A stretch of 64,000 bases of DNA, from the NCBI GenBank assembly GCA_020137815.1, contig CM035355.1, positions 3,206,847 through 3,270,846 on the forward strand. The letters are read 5' to 3'. A program made the translations under genes and the position numbers. Positions 26,101-36,522 of this stretch are shown here, piece after piece (position 1 is the stretch's first letter; every line of letters starts with the position of its first letter). The notes below the pieces were generated by a model. That model worked only from the letters and a program-made list of their open reading frames with translations. It was not told where the DNA came from and ran no database searches. Origin of the DNA: Hormiphora californensis. Lineage: Eukaryota; Ctenophora; Tentaculata; Cydippida; Pleurobrachiidae.

Positions 26101-29100
26101 TTAAGTTACAGTTTGCTGTTTGACTAACCTGTGGTATCTTTTAGTGGGATGTAAGGTTGAGTTACGAATTCTGAGCAACTGGGGACATTCCAAGAGAGTG
26201 GGATTGACGCAGGTCACCTTTCTAACCATGAATGGGGCTACTATTTCACCTTTATCTGTCACTACTAAAGGTAACCACTATTTCACCATTATCTGTATCT
26301 ACTAAAGGTAACTACAACAGCTGCATCACACGTTCTGCTTCTACCTCTGAACTCCTGACTCAAAGTACCTTATCCTCTTCTTTTTTTCACTTCCTCTTGA
26401 CATGACAGGTGCAGTAGACAAGGCGTATGGTAAGAACCTGCCCGCTCTAACGGATGGGAAGAGCAACACAACAAAGGAGAACCACATGTGGTCGTGTCCC
26501 TTCTCCCCAGGACAGCGGCTTACCCTGACATTCACCCTCCCCCCTGGAACTGAGGTATTCTCAACTATTTGCAATAACTAGGGGAGATCTTAATACTAGC
26601 CAGAGATCACAACAACAGAATACACCTCCAAGGTGTATTCTGTTGTTGTGATCTCTCCCACCCCTCACACAACTCTCCCACCCCTCACACAACTCTCCCT
26701 CACACCCCTCTACCACCCCTCTACCACCCCTCACACCCCTCTCCCTCACACCCCTCTCCCATCCCTCACACCCCTCTCCCATCCCTCACACCCCACCCCT
26801 CTCCCTCACACCCCTCTCCCTCACACCCCTCTCCCATCCCTCATTGGCCCATGCCTCACACAACTCTCTGTGTAGGTTGGAGGAGCACTGATCTGGAACT
26901 ATAACAGGAACCTATCTGAGCTTTCAATGGGGGTGTGTGAGTGTGAGATGGTAGTCGATGGAGAACAGAAGTGGAGGGGTGAGTTAAATAATAGTTCAGC
27001 CCTTTTTATAGCTTTACCTCACTGGTAATACCTCAGTTTAAATTGGTTTGTTGCCATTTCTTAATTCCCTAATTTTACAGGTGAAATACTGAAGGGATGT
27101 GGGAACCAGGTCTTTGATTATGCTACCCGGATATTACTATACGATGAAGCAGGCTCAAACCTTTTCCGGGATACCACATCGCGTGAGGGATCACGCGGGG
27201 TGTCACGTGAGGGGTCACGCGGTGTGTCGCGTGAGGGATCACGCGGGTTTTCACGTGAGGGAATTCGAAGTTCACATGGGACAAAGGAGCGACATGACTG
27301 TCTTGCTGGACTAGCAATGGATGACAATGATGAGCTAAGGTTAGAAAAACTAAAACTCTTAATAAGTGCTGAAATTTAGTCCATTTGTACAACCTTTTTT
27401 GTAATACTTACGTCCTTTTTCAGGGTTTCTGGTCAAAACCCACTGGGTCCCACATCTTTACATTCCACAAGTACAACCAAGGTAAATACTCGGGAAGTAC
27501 TCATCAGTCCTTACTATCTCATGATACTAATGAGGGAACTAATTAGTGTATAATCCCCACCACTGTACCCATGCTAGGGGGTAATTTAGCCCCCTCCTCC
27601 CCCATTCTGGTCTACTACACCGGAAGTGCATCACTAATGTGCTTGGTGCTTCTAGGGGGTAGTATCATGTAGGAGGTTGTAAATTATAGGGTCTTACTTC
27701 TAGAAGCTTGTACAATTTACTACCTAGTGGAGAACAGTGTTACTTCGAGCTAATGTGTGTGAGAGAGGCTGTGTAATAATATATGTTGATATATTAGTCA
27801 TCGTTAGAAGGCTCTGTGTAACTTGTGTGTGACGTATATTACATGCACTAGTTTGCTGCGTGCAAAGTGAGTGTGTCTTTTTCCAGTTCTAGTTTATATC
27901 GTGTCTGGATCTTTTCACATTTTGATCATTGTCTAGGACTAATGACTTGATACTCTCATTTCTAGTTTCTTAATCGGGTTCCCCAGTTTATTAATTGGGT
28001 TCCCCAGTTTCTTAATCGGGTTCCCCTCTTCTTGACACCCTCTCCCTCCCTCATCTAGATGCCACTACATTGTGCCGAGGCTACTACATTTTCCCTGACA
28101 TCCCAACCTCCACGGCGCCCCACACCTGTTGATACCAGATCAGTGAGCCGGGAGGGTAGAATGGAGAACAGAACTCCCTCCTTCTCTCGTCCAGTCAGCG
28201 GACTCAACACCACTACTACCCCCACAGATAGAGGTAGCTGCGTTTAATTGACCACCATGTGAACAGGGAGGATAGCTGTTTTGTTAAACTTTTCTAAGAA
28301 AGCAGTAACCCGTGAACGGGGAAGGGGTGGTCTAATAAATATATTCCTCCTTGTTATTATGTTCTAACCCTCCTTTACATTTGCGGAGCTCGCGAAAAGG
28401 GGGTCGAGCTAGGCAAGTTCCTCCTGACTTACTTATTACCCCTGTTTCAGTCCACAAGTCATCAGATCCATCTATATGGCTGTCCAAGGATTCATCCCAG
28501 TCACAACGCAAGAGCCCAACGTGGCTGGAAGACTCAATGAACAAAGGTATGAAATCTTACCACTCTATATCTTGAGAAGAGAGCGGTAGAATTGATAGCA
28601 CCCTGTATGGCGGCGCCTACCCGATCTGAGAATCAAAAAGGGGGTAACAGCTAGTACTTGACACAAGTCTCTCTCCTATTCAGATGGCCCAATGGTATCC
28701 CGGTCTCTTCAGCGGTCCCAAATGGAGCTGGCCAGGTCTCTCACCTTTGTCAACCTGCGAAGTAACCTCCTGGAACAATCTCTAAACGTTATAACAGAGT
28801 TCGATAAGTCTCAAGTGGGCAGGTAAACAATCTCTAAACGTTATAACAGAGTTCGATAAGTCTCAAGTGGGCAGGTAAAGATGCACAATAATATCTTTCG
28901 ACAACCCATATTGCCACTATTTCTACTTGTTATTTAATTTCGAAACCTAGAACATCAGGTGTGATCTTGTCACCTAACAATCTCCTCCTCTACAATATCG
29001 GGAACCATGCTAGCCTACGGGGCACCGGGGATGGTATTTTTCCTGCGCATCACTGTACTTCAACTTGTTATCTCGATGCATGTGTGATATTGTCACCTAA

Positions 29101-32100
29101 CAAACTCCTTCTCTAACAGGTTGGGAGGCCCAAAACCCCTATCTGAGGAGGAGGAGCAAGATAGTCTGGATCAGCTAGTTACCTCCCCTGAACCAATGGA
29201 TACTGCTGCTGCTGACTTGGAGGATATCGAGGGGTTCGTCATACCTGAGCTGCCACGAGGTCAGTGGGGTGGGGGCAGTGTGGGGTAGTTGGAGATGTTC
29301 CAGAAAATAGGGGGGTGAGCAGGGGAGGTTAGTGGGGGGTGACCAGGAGATGTTCCAGGAAATAGGGAGTACACCTAGCTAGGGCAACGCTATATTTCTC
29401 CCTCCCCTCCCAGGTAGGGTACTGATAATAGAGGTACACAGCACGTGGGGAGACAAGCACTACCTGGGACTAACAGGGATTGAACTGTTCAGTGATAAGG
29501 GAGACCCAGTTGAAGTGAAGAAGGTACATTAGGAACCGACCGAAACAGGAAATACTAGTCCCTGATTGGTTGATGACCAGTCACGTGACCTAAATAACGA
29601 GTTCTGATTGGTTGTTTACTTGTGTCGGTCGGTTCCTGATCTGTTTCTACGTGAAGCTTTCACACGAGAAATGTTTGAACAACTCAATGAAGCATCATTC
29701 CTCAAATTTTACAGATTCCTCCCAGCTCCCCATGCCCTGCTACCCTTTCTCCCTACCTGTGGGGCTCACAAATACTAATTTCAACAACTACTCATCCCCA
29801 GATCACAGCAGACCCGAGTGATATAAACGTGTTATGTGGTTACTCTAACGATCCTCGTATTGTGGGCAACTTACTGAACGGAGTTAATAGGTAATTACAC
29901 CTCATTAATTAGCAATCTTAATTACATGAATACCACTACTCTATTGGCCGGATATCAGATTATTATAACCACCCCCCCTCCAGAACCCGTGATGATTTGA
30001 ACATGTGGCTGGCTCCCTTCACCCAAGGAAACCGACACATCATCACTATTGAGTTTGAAGAAACCTCAACTCTAGCCCTGCTTCGCTTTTGGAACTACAA
30101 CAAATCACGGTAGGTTGTTGTTGAATGCTCCTCCGCCTCCCCCGCTCCATCACGGTAGGTGGGGATCTAACCTCTGATCCTTCCGTGACCCAATGTTTCT
30201 ATCCATTTTGTAACTTGTGAGCGGACACCTTTAATTTTAATCTTTCTGTCCACGAGTTAGTTTGAATTGTTTATACCCTTGTACACCTGCAGGATCCATT
30301 CGTATAGAGGGGTAAGAGATGTCACGGTAATTCTGGACGAGGTTCCAGTCTTCAAGGGAGAGGTTGCCAGAGCTTGTGGCGGGTTAGCAGGTACTGTACA
30401 GTTAACATGATCCTAATTGTACCTGATTGTACCTGATTGTACCTGATTGTTGACTAGCTATACTGTGTTTCGCACGGGTTAGAACAAACCTGATTGTACC
30501 CTTAATATGATCCTGATTTCCATATCAATATATACAGACCTGTTGGGCGAGTGAGAGAGATTACCCACACTGCAGCAGCTGTATTATACTGGGCTGGGTG
30601 ATCCCTCTCTCACACAGATAAAAAGAAGAGGTGTTGTGGTAACTATACCAATCACACACAAAGTGGTTGACTCAATGACTCTCCCCAGGTGGTACAGAAG
30701 CGTATGGAGACACCATTCTGTTCACAGAAGAAGAGGACATTCTGGAGCTGGTAGCTGGATTTGATATGACATACCAGGTATATAAGTAGTCACAATCACA
30801 CCATGACGAGTAGGTAATCCATCAACTCCCTATCTCAACTCTCTCAACCCCTCTCTAACTCTATCAACTCCCTATCTCAACTCTCTCAACCCCTCTCTAA
30901 CTCTATCAACTCCCTATCTCAACTCTCTCAACCCCTCTCTAACTCAATCAACTCCCTAACTCAACTCTATCAACCCCTCTCTAACACTCCATCAACTCCC
31001 TATCTCAACTCTCTCAACCCCTCTCTAACTCTATCAACTCCCTGACAGGGCGAGCTGGATGATATAGAGGAAGAGGGTGAGATTCTCCTGCCCCCTACTT
31101 CCCCAGACACACGTCCCCTCACCACCTACGGGCACAACACAGCCCGCCATTTCGAGCCCGCAACACAAACTGTCGAGGAGGAATACTTGCTGAGCGCTAG
31201 GGCAGAACTGCTGGATGAGATCCAGGGTAGGGTGCTGACCCTCACCCTCATGGACACGTGGGGTGATCCTGACTTTATCGGCCTAACTGGCATTGAAATC
31301 TACGGAGGGGATGGGGAGATGGTTGATATTTCCAGGGCAACCGTTACAGGTGATTATTTGCCCCACTGGCCCCCCACTGGCCACCAGCTTCCCTTTCTAA
31401 AAACTGATGTGGAGGGAGAAAGAGATAGAGAGATGAGAGAATGAGAGAGATAGAGAGATAGAAAGAGAGAGCTGAGAGTGGGACTATGAGAGCGAGGGCG
31501 AGATACTTTTTCTCTCACAGTGTTGCACTTGTCAAATGTCGTGAGAAAGACAGTGAAACATTAATCAGACACATAACAAATTTTTGTTGACACCACTCAA
31601 TCACACAAGTGTAATATAAGGACACATGTCTTATTCCCGCTCTTTTAACACATGTTAAGGGTACACCTCGGCAAAATTTTTGTCGAGTGCCCGCTTAGCT
31701 CTCCATATGGGGTTGTAGGGCATACCAAGCCGACCTCAAATATGCAATTTTAGCCCTTAACTCGAATTCATATTTTTGCTACAGCCCCTCAAAGTTTGAC
31801 CCTAAAAACCGGTTTTTAAGGTCCCTAAATTTTATTTTTAGGGCTAGAAAGCTGAAAATTTAGAGATTCATAGAGGATACCAAGGTGTATAGCTCAAACA
31901 GAAATTTTTTGAAATGGAGCTCAATTTTTTGTCTGAGACTATTTTACTTTTTTTGACTTTGAGGCCATATTTGGACATGTTCCTATGGACCGTTAAGGCT
32001 AAAAATTGGATATTTGGTGCTCCTAACAATTGTCAAAGTAGCCACAAATTTTCAGGAGGTCCGAATTTGAAATGTGGCCTACAGGTTTCTTTTTGTAAAG

Positions 32101-35100
32101 CACATATTTTAGGAAAACTTAAAATGGCTATATCTCAAAAACGGTAGGTCCTAGCGATCTAATTTTGTGCTAAATCGATTCAGCGGGTCCGATTTTGGGG
32201 GGGTCGTCTCTTAGACATTTTGCTCTAAGTCTAACCGTTTTTTCAGAAATCGTATTTTAAGATTTGAACATGTTTAGCAGAAATAGGTAAGATTAGCTCT
32301 AGCTAGAAGCATTTCTGCTAAACATGTACAAACCTTAAAATACGATTTCTGAAAAAACGGTTAGACTTAGAGCAAAATGTCTAAGAGACGACCCCCCCAA
32401 AATCGGACCCGCTGAATCGATTTAGCACAAAATTAGATCGCTAGGACCTACCGTTTTTGAGATATAGCCATTTTAAGTTTTCCTAAAATATGTGCTTTAC
32501 AAAAAGAAACCTGTAGGCCACATTTCAAATTCGGACCTCCTGAAAATTTGTGGCTACTTTGACAATTGTTAGGAGCACCAAATATCCAATTTTTAGCCTT
32601 AACGGTCCATAGGAACATGTCCAAATATGGCCTCAAAGTCAAAAAAAGTAAAATAGTCTCAGACAAAAAATTGAGCTCCATTTCAAAAAATTTCTGTTTG
32701 AGCTATACACCTTGGTATCCTCTATGAATCTCTAAATTTTCAGCTTTCTAGCCCTAAAAATAAAACTTAGGGACCTTAAAAACCGGTTTTTAGGGTCAAA
32801 CTTTGAGGGGCTGTAGCAAAAATATGAATTCGAGTTAAGGGCTAAAATTGCATATTTGAGGTCGGCTTGGTATACCCTACAACCCCATATGGAGAGCTAA
32901 GCGGGCACTCGACAAAAATTTTGCCGAGGTGTACCCTTAATACGGAGAAGACATAAAAATACCCCTTTCTGTGGCTCGCGGAGGGGTAATTTTATTACCA
33001 ATCCCAGGGCCTAGTCTGAACGACCTGGAGGAGTGTGCAGGGGACTATCGGACACCAGACAAAGTGGTTAGCGGTTGTAACCTCACCGTGGAAGACAACC
33101 ACATGTGGTTAGCACCATTACACCCCTGGAACAGAGCATGTGGTTAGGATAGCTCTGGAGAGGGCCACATCTATCGCTGCCATCAAGGTACCTGCAGGGA
33201 CTAAACAATTCTCTTAATTGAAAAAAAACTATCAATGTTGTAATCTATAACCACTACCATCTCTCTCCAATCCCCCCCTTGGCCCCTTGACATGTTCCCA
33301 GTCTGTCGGCTTCCACACCGGGCCGAATGGACAGACCCCCCCCCCCCATGCCATATATCTCCCCCCCCCCCCCTGTTAACTGTACCTCCCGCCTGCAGGT
33401 ATTCAACTACAATAAAAGTACGGAGGACTCATACCGAGGGGCTAGGAAGATATCCCTATCTCTGGATGGTACACCTCTCTGTCAGGGCCATCCAATACAT
33501 CTCAGAAGGGCTCCTGGATCTACAGTTTACGATTTTGGGCAGGTACGTGCTTGTACTTGTTTGTTTAAGTGTGTGTTTCAAGTAGATTTCATTACTAGAA
33601 CAGCACCTGTAATCATGATGTTACGAACAACATTTTGTTTGTTGTGAAAGCTGGGTGAATTGTTCATTACATACTTTCTTTTTATTCTAAAATGTGTGCG
33701 GGAGCAGGAACACAATGTCAGGCAACTCAAAAAGCTGGGACTTGTCACACAGGAACTCTTACAATACCCCCCCCCCCTCTTTTCCAGTTGATAGATCTAT
33801 CTGAGAGCTGGGGTGAAGATGTCCTATCCGATCCCACTATCACAACACCCCTACCAACTGGGTTTGTACTGCAAATACAAATCTATAATTCCTGGGGTGA
33901 TCCCTTCTATGTGGGTCTCAACGAGCTAACACTCTTCGATGAAACAGGTAATAAAAATAGCCTTGTTCGACCCTCATTCCCCTCCTTAAATACGGTTTTA
34001 TACCAGGTATATAATCCTCGTTGAAAAGCTAAGCCTAATTTATGTCCTGGTTGCTCGTTACCTGTCCCTTGCCAGCGCAAAGCAGCTGGAGGGTTACGAA
34101 TATAACCTGCTTTTTGCTCTATAAAACCAATATTTCAGGAGCTGAGATACCCTTGGAACCGGGCCAATTATCAGCTGATCCTGAGAGTGTGAACGTGCTC
34201 ACTGGAGATATTGATGAAGGAGCAGGCGATGACGTCAGAACTCCTGACAAGCTGGTGAACCATGTGGTGGATGATAATACTGCTCACAACAGCTGGCTGG
34301 CACCCTTCCTGCCACCATGCACCAAGGTAGAGAGTTGTTAAAATCAACAGATAACAATTATACAATATTGCCTGAGACCCCTTTATGCTTTTTAGACTTT
34401 AGTAGTTTTAAAATGCTGGGTGTTATTTGTCTACTCCCCCCCCCCCACCTCAGATATACATAGTGTTTGACGTGCCCGTCCTTAACCCCCACCCCCACCT
34501 CAGATATACATAGTGTTTGACGTGCCCCCCCCCCACCTCAGATATACATAGTGTTTGACGTGCCCCCCCCACCTCAGATATACATAGTGTTTGACGTGCC
34601 CGTCCTTAACCCCCACCCCCACCTCAGATATACATAGTGTTTGACGTGCCCCCCCCCCTCAGATATACATAGTGTTTGACGTGCCCCCCCACCTCAGATA
34701 TACATAGTGTTTGACGTGCCTGTCCTTAACCCCCACCCCCACCTCAGATATACATAGTGTTTGACGTGCCCCCCCCTCAGATATACATAGTGTTTGACGT
34801 GCCCCCCCCCCACCTCAGATATACATAGTGTTTGACGTGCCCCCCCCCCACCTCAGATATACATAGTGTTTGACGTGCCCGTCCTTAACCCCCACCCCCA
34901 CCTCTGATATACATAGTGTTTGACGTGCCCCCCCCCCCCTCAGATATACATAGTGTTTGACGTGCCCCCCCCCCACCTCAGATATACATAGTGTTTGACG
35001 TGCCCCCCCCCCCCCCCACCTCAGATATACATAGTGTTTGACGTGCCCCCCCCCCCCCCCACCTCAGATATACATAGTGTTTGACGTGCCCCCCCCCACC

Positions 35101-35701
35101 TCAGATATACATAGTGTTTGACCCCCCCCCCCCACCTCAGATATACATAGTGTTTGACGTTCCCCCCCCCCCCTCACCTCAGATATACATAGTGTTTGAC
35201 GTGCCCCCCCCCCCCCTCAGATATACATAGTGTTTGACGTTCCCCCCCCCCCCCACCTCAGATATATATAGTGTTTGACGTGCCCCCCCCCACCTCAGAT
35301 ATACATAGTGTTTGACGTGCCCCCCCCCCACCTCAGATATACATAGTGTTTGACGTGCCCCCCCCCCACCTCAGATATACATAGTGTTTGACGTGCCCCC
35401 CCCCCCCCCCCCTCAGATATACATAGTGTTTGACGTTCCCGTCGTGGTATCAGGGCTCCGCCTCCACAACTACAACAAGACGCCTGACAGGGGTGTCCGC
35501 CAGTTTGGCGTCCTAATGGATGACTTATTGATCTACCACGGACACCTCCCCCGGTGGACACCCTCCTCACCACACCAGGACTTTCTGTTCTCAGAACCCT
35601 CAGAACCCATGTCAGTGGACGTGGTCAAGGGACTACCCCAGAGTGACTTTTCGTTTGATTTGAGTGCCCGACCTTTCACATCGCTAGTTAGACCAAAATG
35701 A
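17110..35701 (+). CDS. KATNIP: Katanin-interacting protein KATNIP (KIAA0556), about 28 exons
   Basis: KATNIP is a ciliary-base, microtubule-associated protein; loss causes a Joubert-type ciliopathy. Exons: 17110-about 17289, 17355-17406, 21062-21101, 21661-21710, 22735-22860, 23060-23484, 23634-23885, 24229-24312, 26145-26270, 26409-26554, 26876-26978, 27081-27339, 27424-27481, 28059-28233, 28451-28546, 28684-28822, 29120-29259, 29414-29523, 29802-29890, 29984-30109, 30293-30390, 30689-30777, 31049-31349, 33008-33187, 33399-33542, 33788-33947, 34139-34326, 35417-35701. The N-terminal motif [16 protein letters not shown] and three C-terminal DUF4457-type modules are diagnostic; each module has a WGD...VGLT/IGLT motif, a WLAPF/WSCPF segment and a W/FNYNK block. 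An acidic stretch lies in exon 23060-23484. Exon 33008-33187 has a one-base frameshift near 33119. The donor of the first listed exon is uncertain, and the start is not found. The stop is TGA at 35699. Confidence 0.9.
17476..19866 (-). CDS. Arylsulfatase B/I/J-like secreted sulfatase, 534 aa
   Basis: Type I sulfatase, predicted lysosomal or secreted; hydrolyses sulfate esters (ARSB acts on N-acetylgalactosamine 4-sulfate in dermatan/chondroitin sulfate). Four phase-consistent minus-strand exons, 19675-19866, 19386-19545, 19084-19196 and 17476-18615, give 534 residues, the size of human ARSB. Residues 1-16 are a hydrophobic signal peptide. Then come the metal-binding LADDLG, the CAPTR motif (Cys about 65, converted to formylglycine), GKWHLG (about 118), DNGAP (about 275) and the C-terminal GVWMPWI typical of the ARSB/I/J group. 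All catalytic motifs are intact. The gene lies wholly inside a KATNIP intron on the opposite strand. Exact substrate cannot be told. Confidence 0.93.
18687..18796. mobile_element. 110 bp hairpin MITE in arylsulfatase intron
   Basis: Arms of about 50 bp (from GTAGGAGACACTAGCGTGG to CCACGCTAGTGTCTTCTAC) with one or two mismatches and a loop of about 8 bp. TA dinucleotides flank both ends, compatible with a Tc1/mariner-type short element. It lies just upstream of the acceptor of the large arylsulfatase exon. Confidence 0.8.
19867..21061. other. KATNIP intron, upstream flank of arylsulfatase
   Basis: No exon recognised. It contains the presumptive promoter side of the nested arylsulfatase, short fragments carrying GGGTCGAG (about 19880-19935 and 20685-20710), and a short GA tract (20159-20187). 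I see no clear TATA box or other promoter element. Confidence 0.45.
21711..22734. other. KATNIP intron without other features
   Basis: A/T-rich intronic sequence between the exons ending at 21710 and starting at 22735. No repeat family or exon recognised. Confidence 0.5.
24000..24220 (+). repeat. Degenerate tandem repeat before KATNIP acceptor
   Basis: About four copies of a 55-60 bp unit with AAACCCCCACTTGACAAGAA followed by a C-run, ending just upstream of the acceptor at 24228. Supplies the pyrimidine tract context of exon 24229-24312. Confidence 0.8.
24634..25479 (-). CDS. Seven-transmembrane G-protein-coupled receptor, intronless
   Basis: A 281-residue single-exon frame with seven hydrophobic segments at about residues 12-30, 42-63, 76-101, 112-136, 146-174, 192-217 and 224-248. 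This is a minimal 7TM receptor with a very short N-terminus, likely a plasma-membrane GPCR. The DRY region is replaced by VRL after TM3 and the NPxxY region by TPYLVI in TM7. It is rhodopsin-like in shape but divergent, and no ligand can be inferred. There is a basic, Ser/Thr-rich tail. The start at 25479 is the most upstream Met; a second Met at residue 10 is equally possible. The gene is nested in a KATNIP intron on the opposite strand, a second such case beside the arylsulfatase; the lack of introns suggests retroposition or a tandemly expanding receptor family. Confidence 0.75.
   Translation of the reverse strand: MLVSSAAVDMSKMVPILAFCTTGVLAISSWSIFENIKRRTLSGKLYIIIHVLDVLVLILVTISYGIQNPTQENIILSMARLLIFCAGIWTVILCTVRLIVIASPFYQIKKKLFWLCSIVTMLIYVSVTCVIIMMTAGEPTKNENTFLNQLIISLAIPFPIMATLFGTALAIFILLRKPNPEVPISPEKRRASWNIILVTMVYFFYYLSHLSVYIALFITSSGGQHPTVVGLTIFTWTTYIFHSFTTPYLVIRNEIRDAVMGLVNRCKPTVIVPTERSSHTT
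26602..26656. repeat. Perfect 26 bp inverted repeat, 3 base loop
   Basis: AGAGATCACAACAACAGAAT (26602 on) and its exact reverse complement, ending at 26656, flank a 3-base loop. It lies in the KATNIP intron between exons ending 26554 and starting 26876. Confidence 0.9.
26654..26865 (+). repeat. Pyrimidine-rich minisatellite before KATNIP acceptor
   Basis: Irregular repeats of CCCCTCTCCCATCCCTCACA type, ending about 10 bp before the acceptor of exon 26876-26978. Confidence 0.85.
27172..27262 (+). repeat. Coding 24 bp repeat inside a KATNIP exon
   Basis: Within exon 27081-27339 an in-frame 24 bp unit (TCACGTGAGGGATCACGCGG plus four bases) occurs about 3.5 times and encodes SREGSRGV repeats. 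The length is a multiple of three, so copy number can vary without a frameshift. Confidence 0.9.
27962..28030 (+). repeat. 22 bp repeat with CCCCAG before KATNIP acceptor
   Basis: Three copies of a unit with TTAATCGGGTTCCCCAGTTT just upstream of exon 28059-28233. Each contains a CCCCAG that resembles a 3' splice site. Confidence 0.8.
28772..28874 (+). repeat. Tandem duplication of exon end plus 5' splice site
   Basis: A 52 bp unit containing the last part of exon 28684-28822 and its donor (GTGGGCAG/GTAAA) is repeated exactly once more, giving donors at 28822 and 28874. Copies are essentially identical. Confidence 0.93.
30815..31040 (+). repeat. About 42 bp minisatellite before KATNIP acceptor
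   Basis: About five copies of a unit with ATCAACTCCCTATCTCAACT and CAACCCCTCTCTAACTC run up to the acceptor of exon 31049-31349. Confidence 0.88.
31659..32936. mobile_element. Palindromic TTAA-flanked element in KATNIP intron
   Basis: A 1278 bp near-perfect foldback: arms of about 610 bp meet near 32300. Termini are GGGTACACCTCGGC and GCCGAGGTGTACCC, each directly flanked by TTAA (31655-31658 and 32937-32940). TTAA duplication is the hallmark of piggyBac and Kolobok superfamilies. Identical 77-codon frames on the two strands are mirror images of the arms and not genes. Confidence 0.9.
34440..35416 (+). repeat. Array of about 24 splice acceptor plus exon-start copies
   Basis: Units of 37-50 bp each contain a C-rich tract, CCTCAG and the exon-derived ATATACATAGTGTTTGACGT. 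The last copy is the genuine 5' end of the terminal KATNIP exon (35417). Every unit has a pyrimidine tract and AG in the same position as the real acceptor. The nearest decoy (AG at 35374) lies 42 nt upstream and is open and in frame with the true exon. Confidence 0.95.
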
Positions 35702-36518
35702 AGGGATTTCGTGTTTTGTTCAAATCCGGGGCGCGTTACTTCATGTGAGAATTGTTTGTACATATCAGATTGCTGTGCAGAGGAGGCTGTGTATAAATTG
35801 GGACTGACAGACTTGTCAAATCAGAGAGAGAGAGATCGAGGGATAAAGCTAAAGAGTTGAACTGAAATATATATTGGACCACTTTTTGCACTTGTTTTTT
35901 TTTCTAATTCTTCTGTTGAAATTTCTTTGTTTTTGGTGTTCTCATTCCCTGTATGGCGGCGCCATAGCCCATTGATTGACAGTGCACTCAGATGGGTCGC
36001 GGCGCCAGACAGCTCATTCCCAAGTTAAATTCATCATAAAATGTCATCATGCTGCCACGCATTCTCTCACTCAGTCCTGTTTATGTTTACATTTTATACG
36101 GGGCAATCACCATTTCCATCAATGAGTAGCTCTTTCTTAACGGTGAGAGATCAGTACCGCGAATTATTGATTTATTACGAATGATAATGGGAGAGAGAGT
36201 AAAAAAATTGAGAATTCTCCCTCTCTGTGAATGTGTGCTGCCTGTGTGTACGGTGAATTCAACCAATAGTCGTTCAGTGTGCGCAGTCTACTACTATAGG
36301 ATTTAGCCAATAGGGTTGCAGTGCGCGCATCACGTGACCATGTCACGTGGTATTCATCACGCTCTCTCAATGGGTGATCTCATAGATTGGTACGTTGCAA
36401 GTGCTCGGCACCCCTTCCCTTTTATTCAGCTCACACTGTGTTTAAATACAGTTCCGAGTCCTATTTCTAGACTGCACATGCAACTGTGCTCTCTAAGCAT
36501 CCAATTTGTTCGTTCCTA
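35702..36518. other. KATNIP 3' flank, intergenic
   Basis: Presumed KATNIP 3' untranslated region and intergenic sequence. No canonical AATAAA is evident near the stop. It contains a GGCGCC-type short element (35950-36012) and otherwise nothing recognised. Confidence 0.5.
35950..36012. mobile_element. GGCGCC-ended short element
   Basis: About 65 bp from CTGTATGGCGGCGCC to GGCGCCAGACAG with a core CAGTGCACTCAGATGGG. Related copies or fragments: 28606-28653, 40531-40602, 60930-61008 and 61607-61915. Confidence 0.7.
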
Positions 36519-36522
36519 TTAA

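Noticed and set aside
31914-32681. Identical 77-codon frames on opposite strands
   Set aside because: Mirror images of the two arms of a palindromic transposon, with no domain similarity.
34440-35416. CRISPR-like array
   Set aside because: Eukaryotic intron; the repeats derive from the adjacent exon start and splice site, and the spacers are only variable C-runs.
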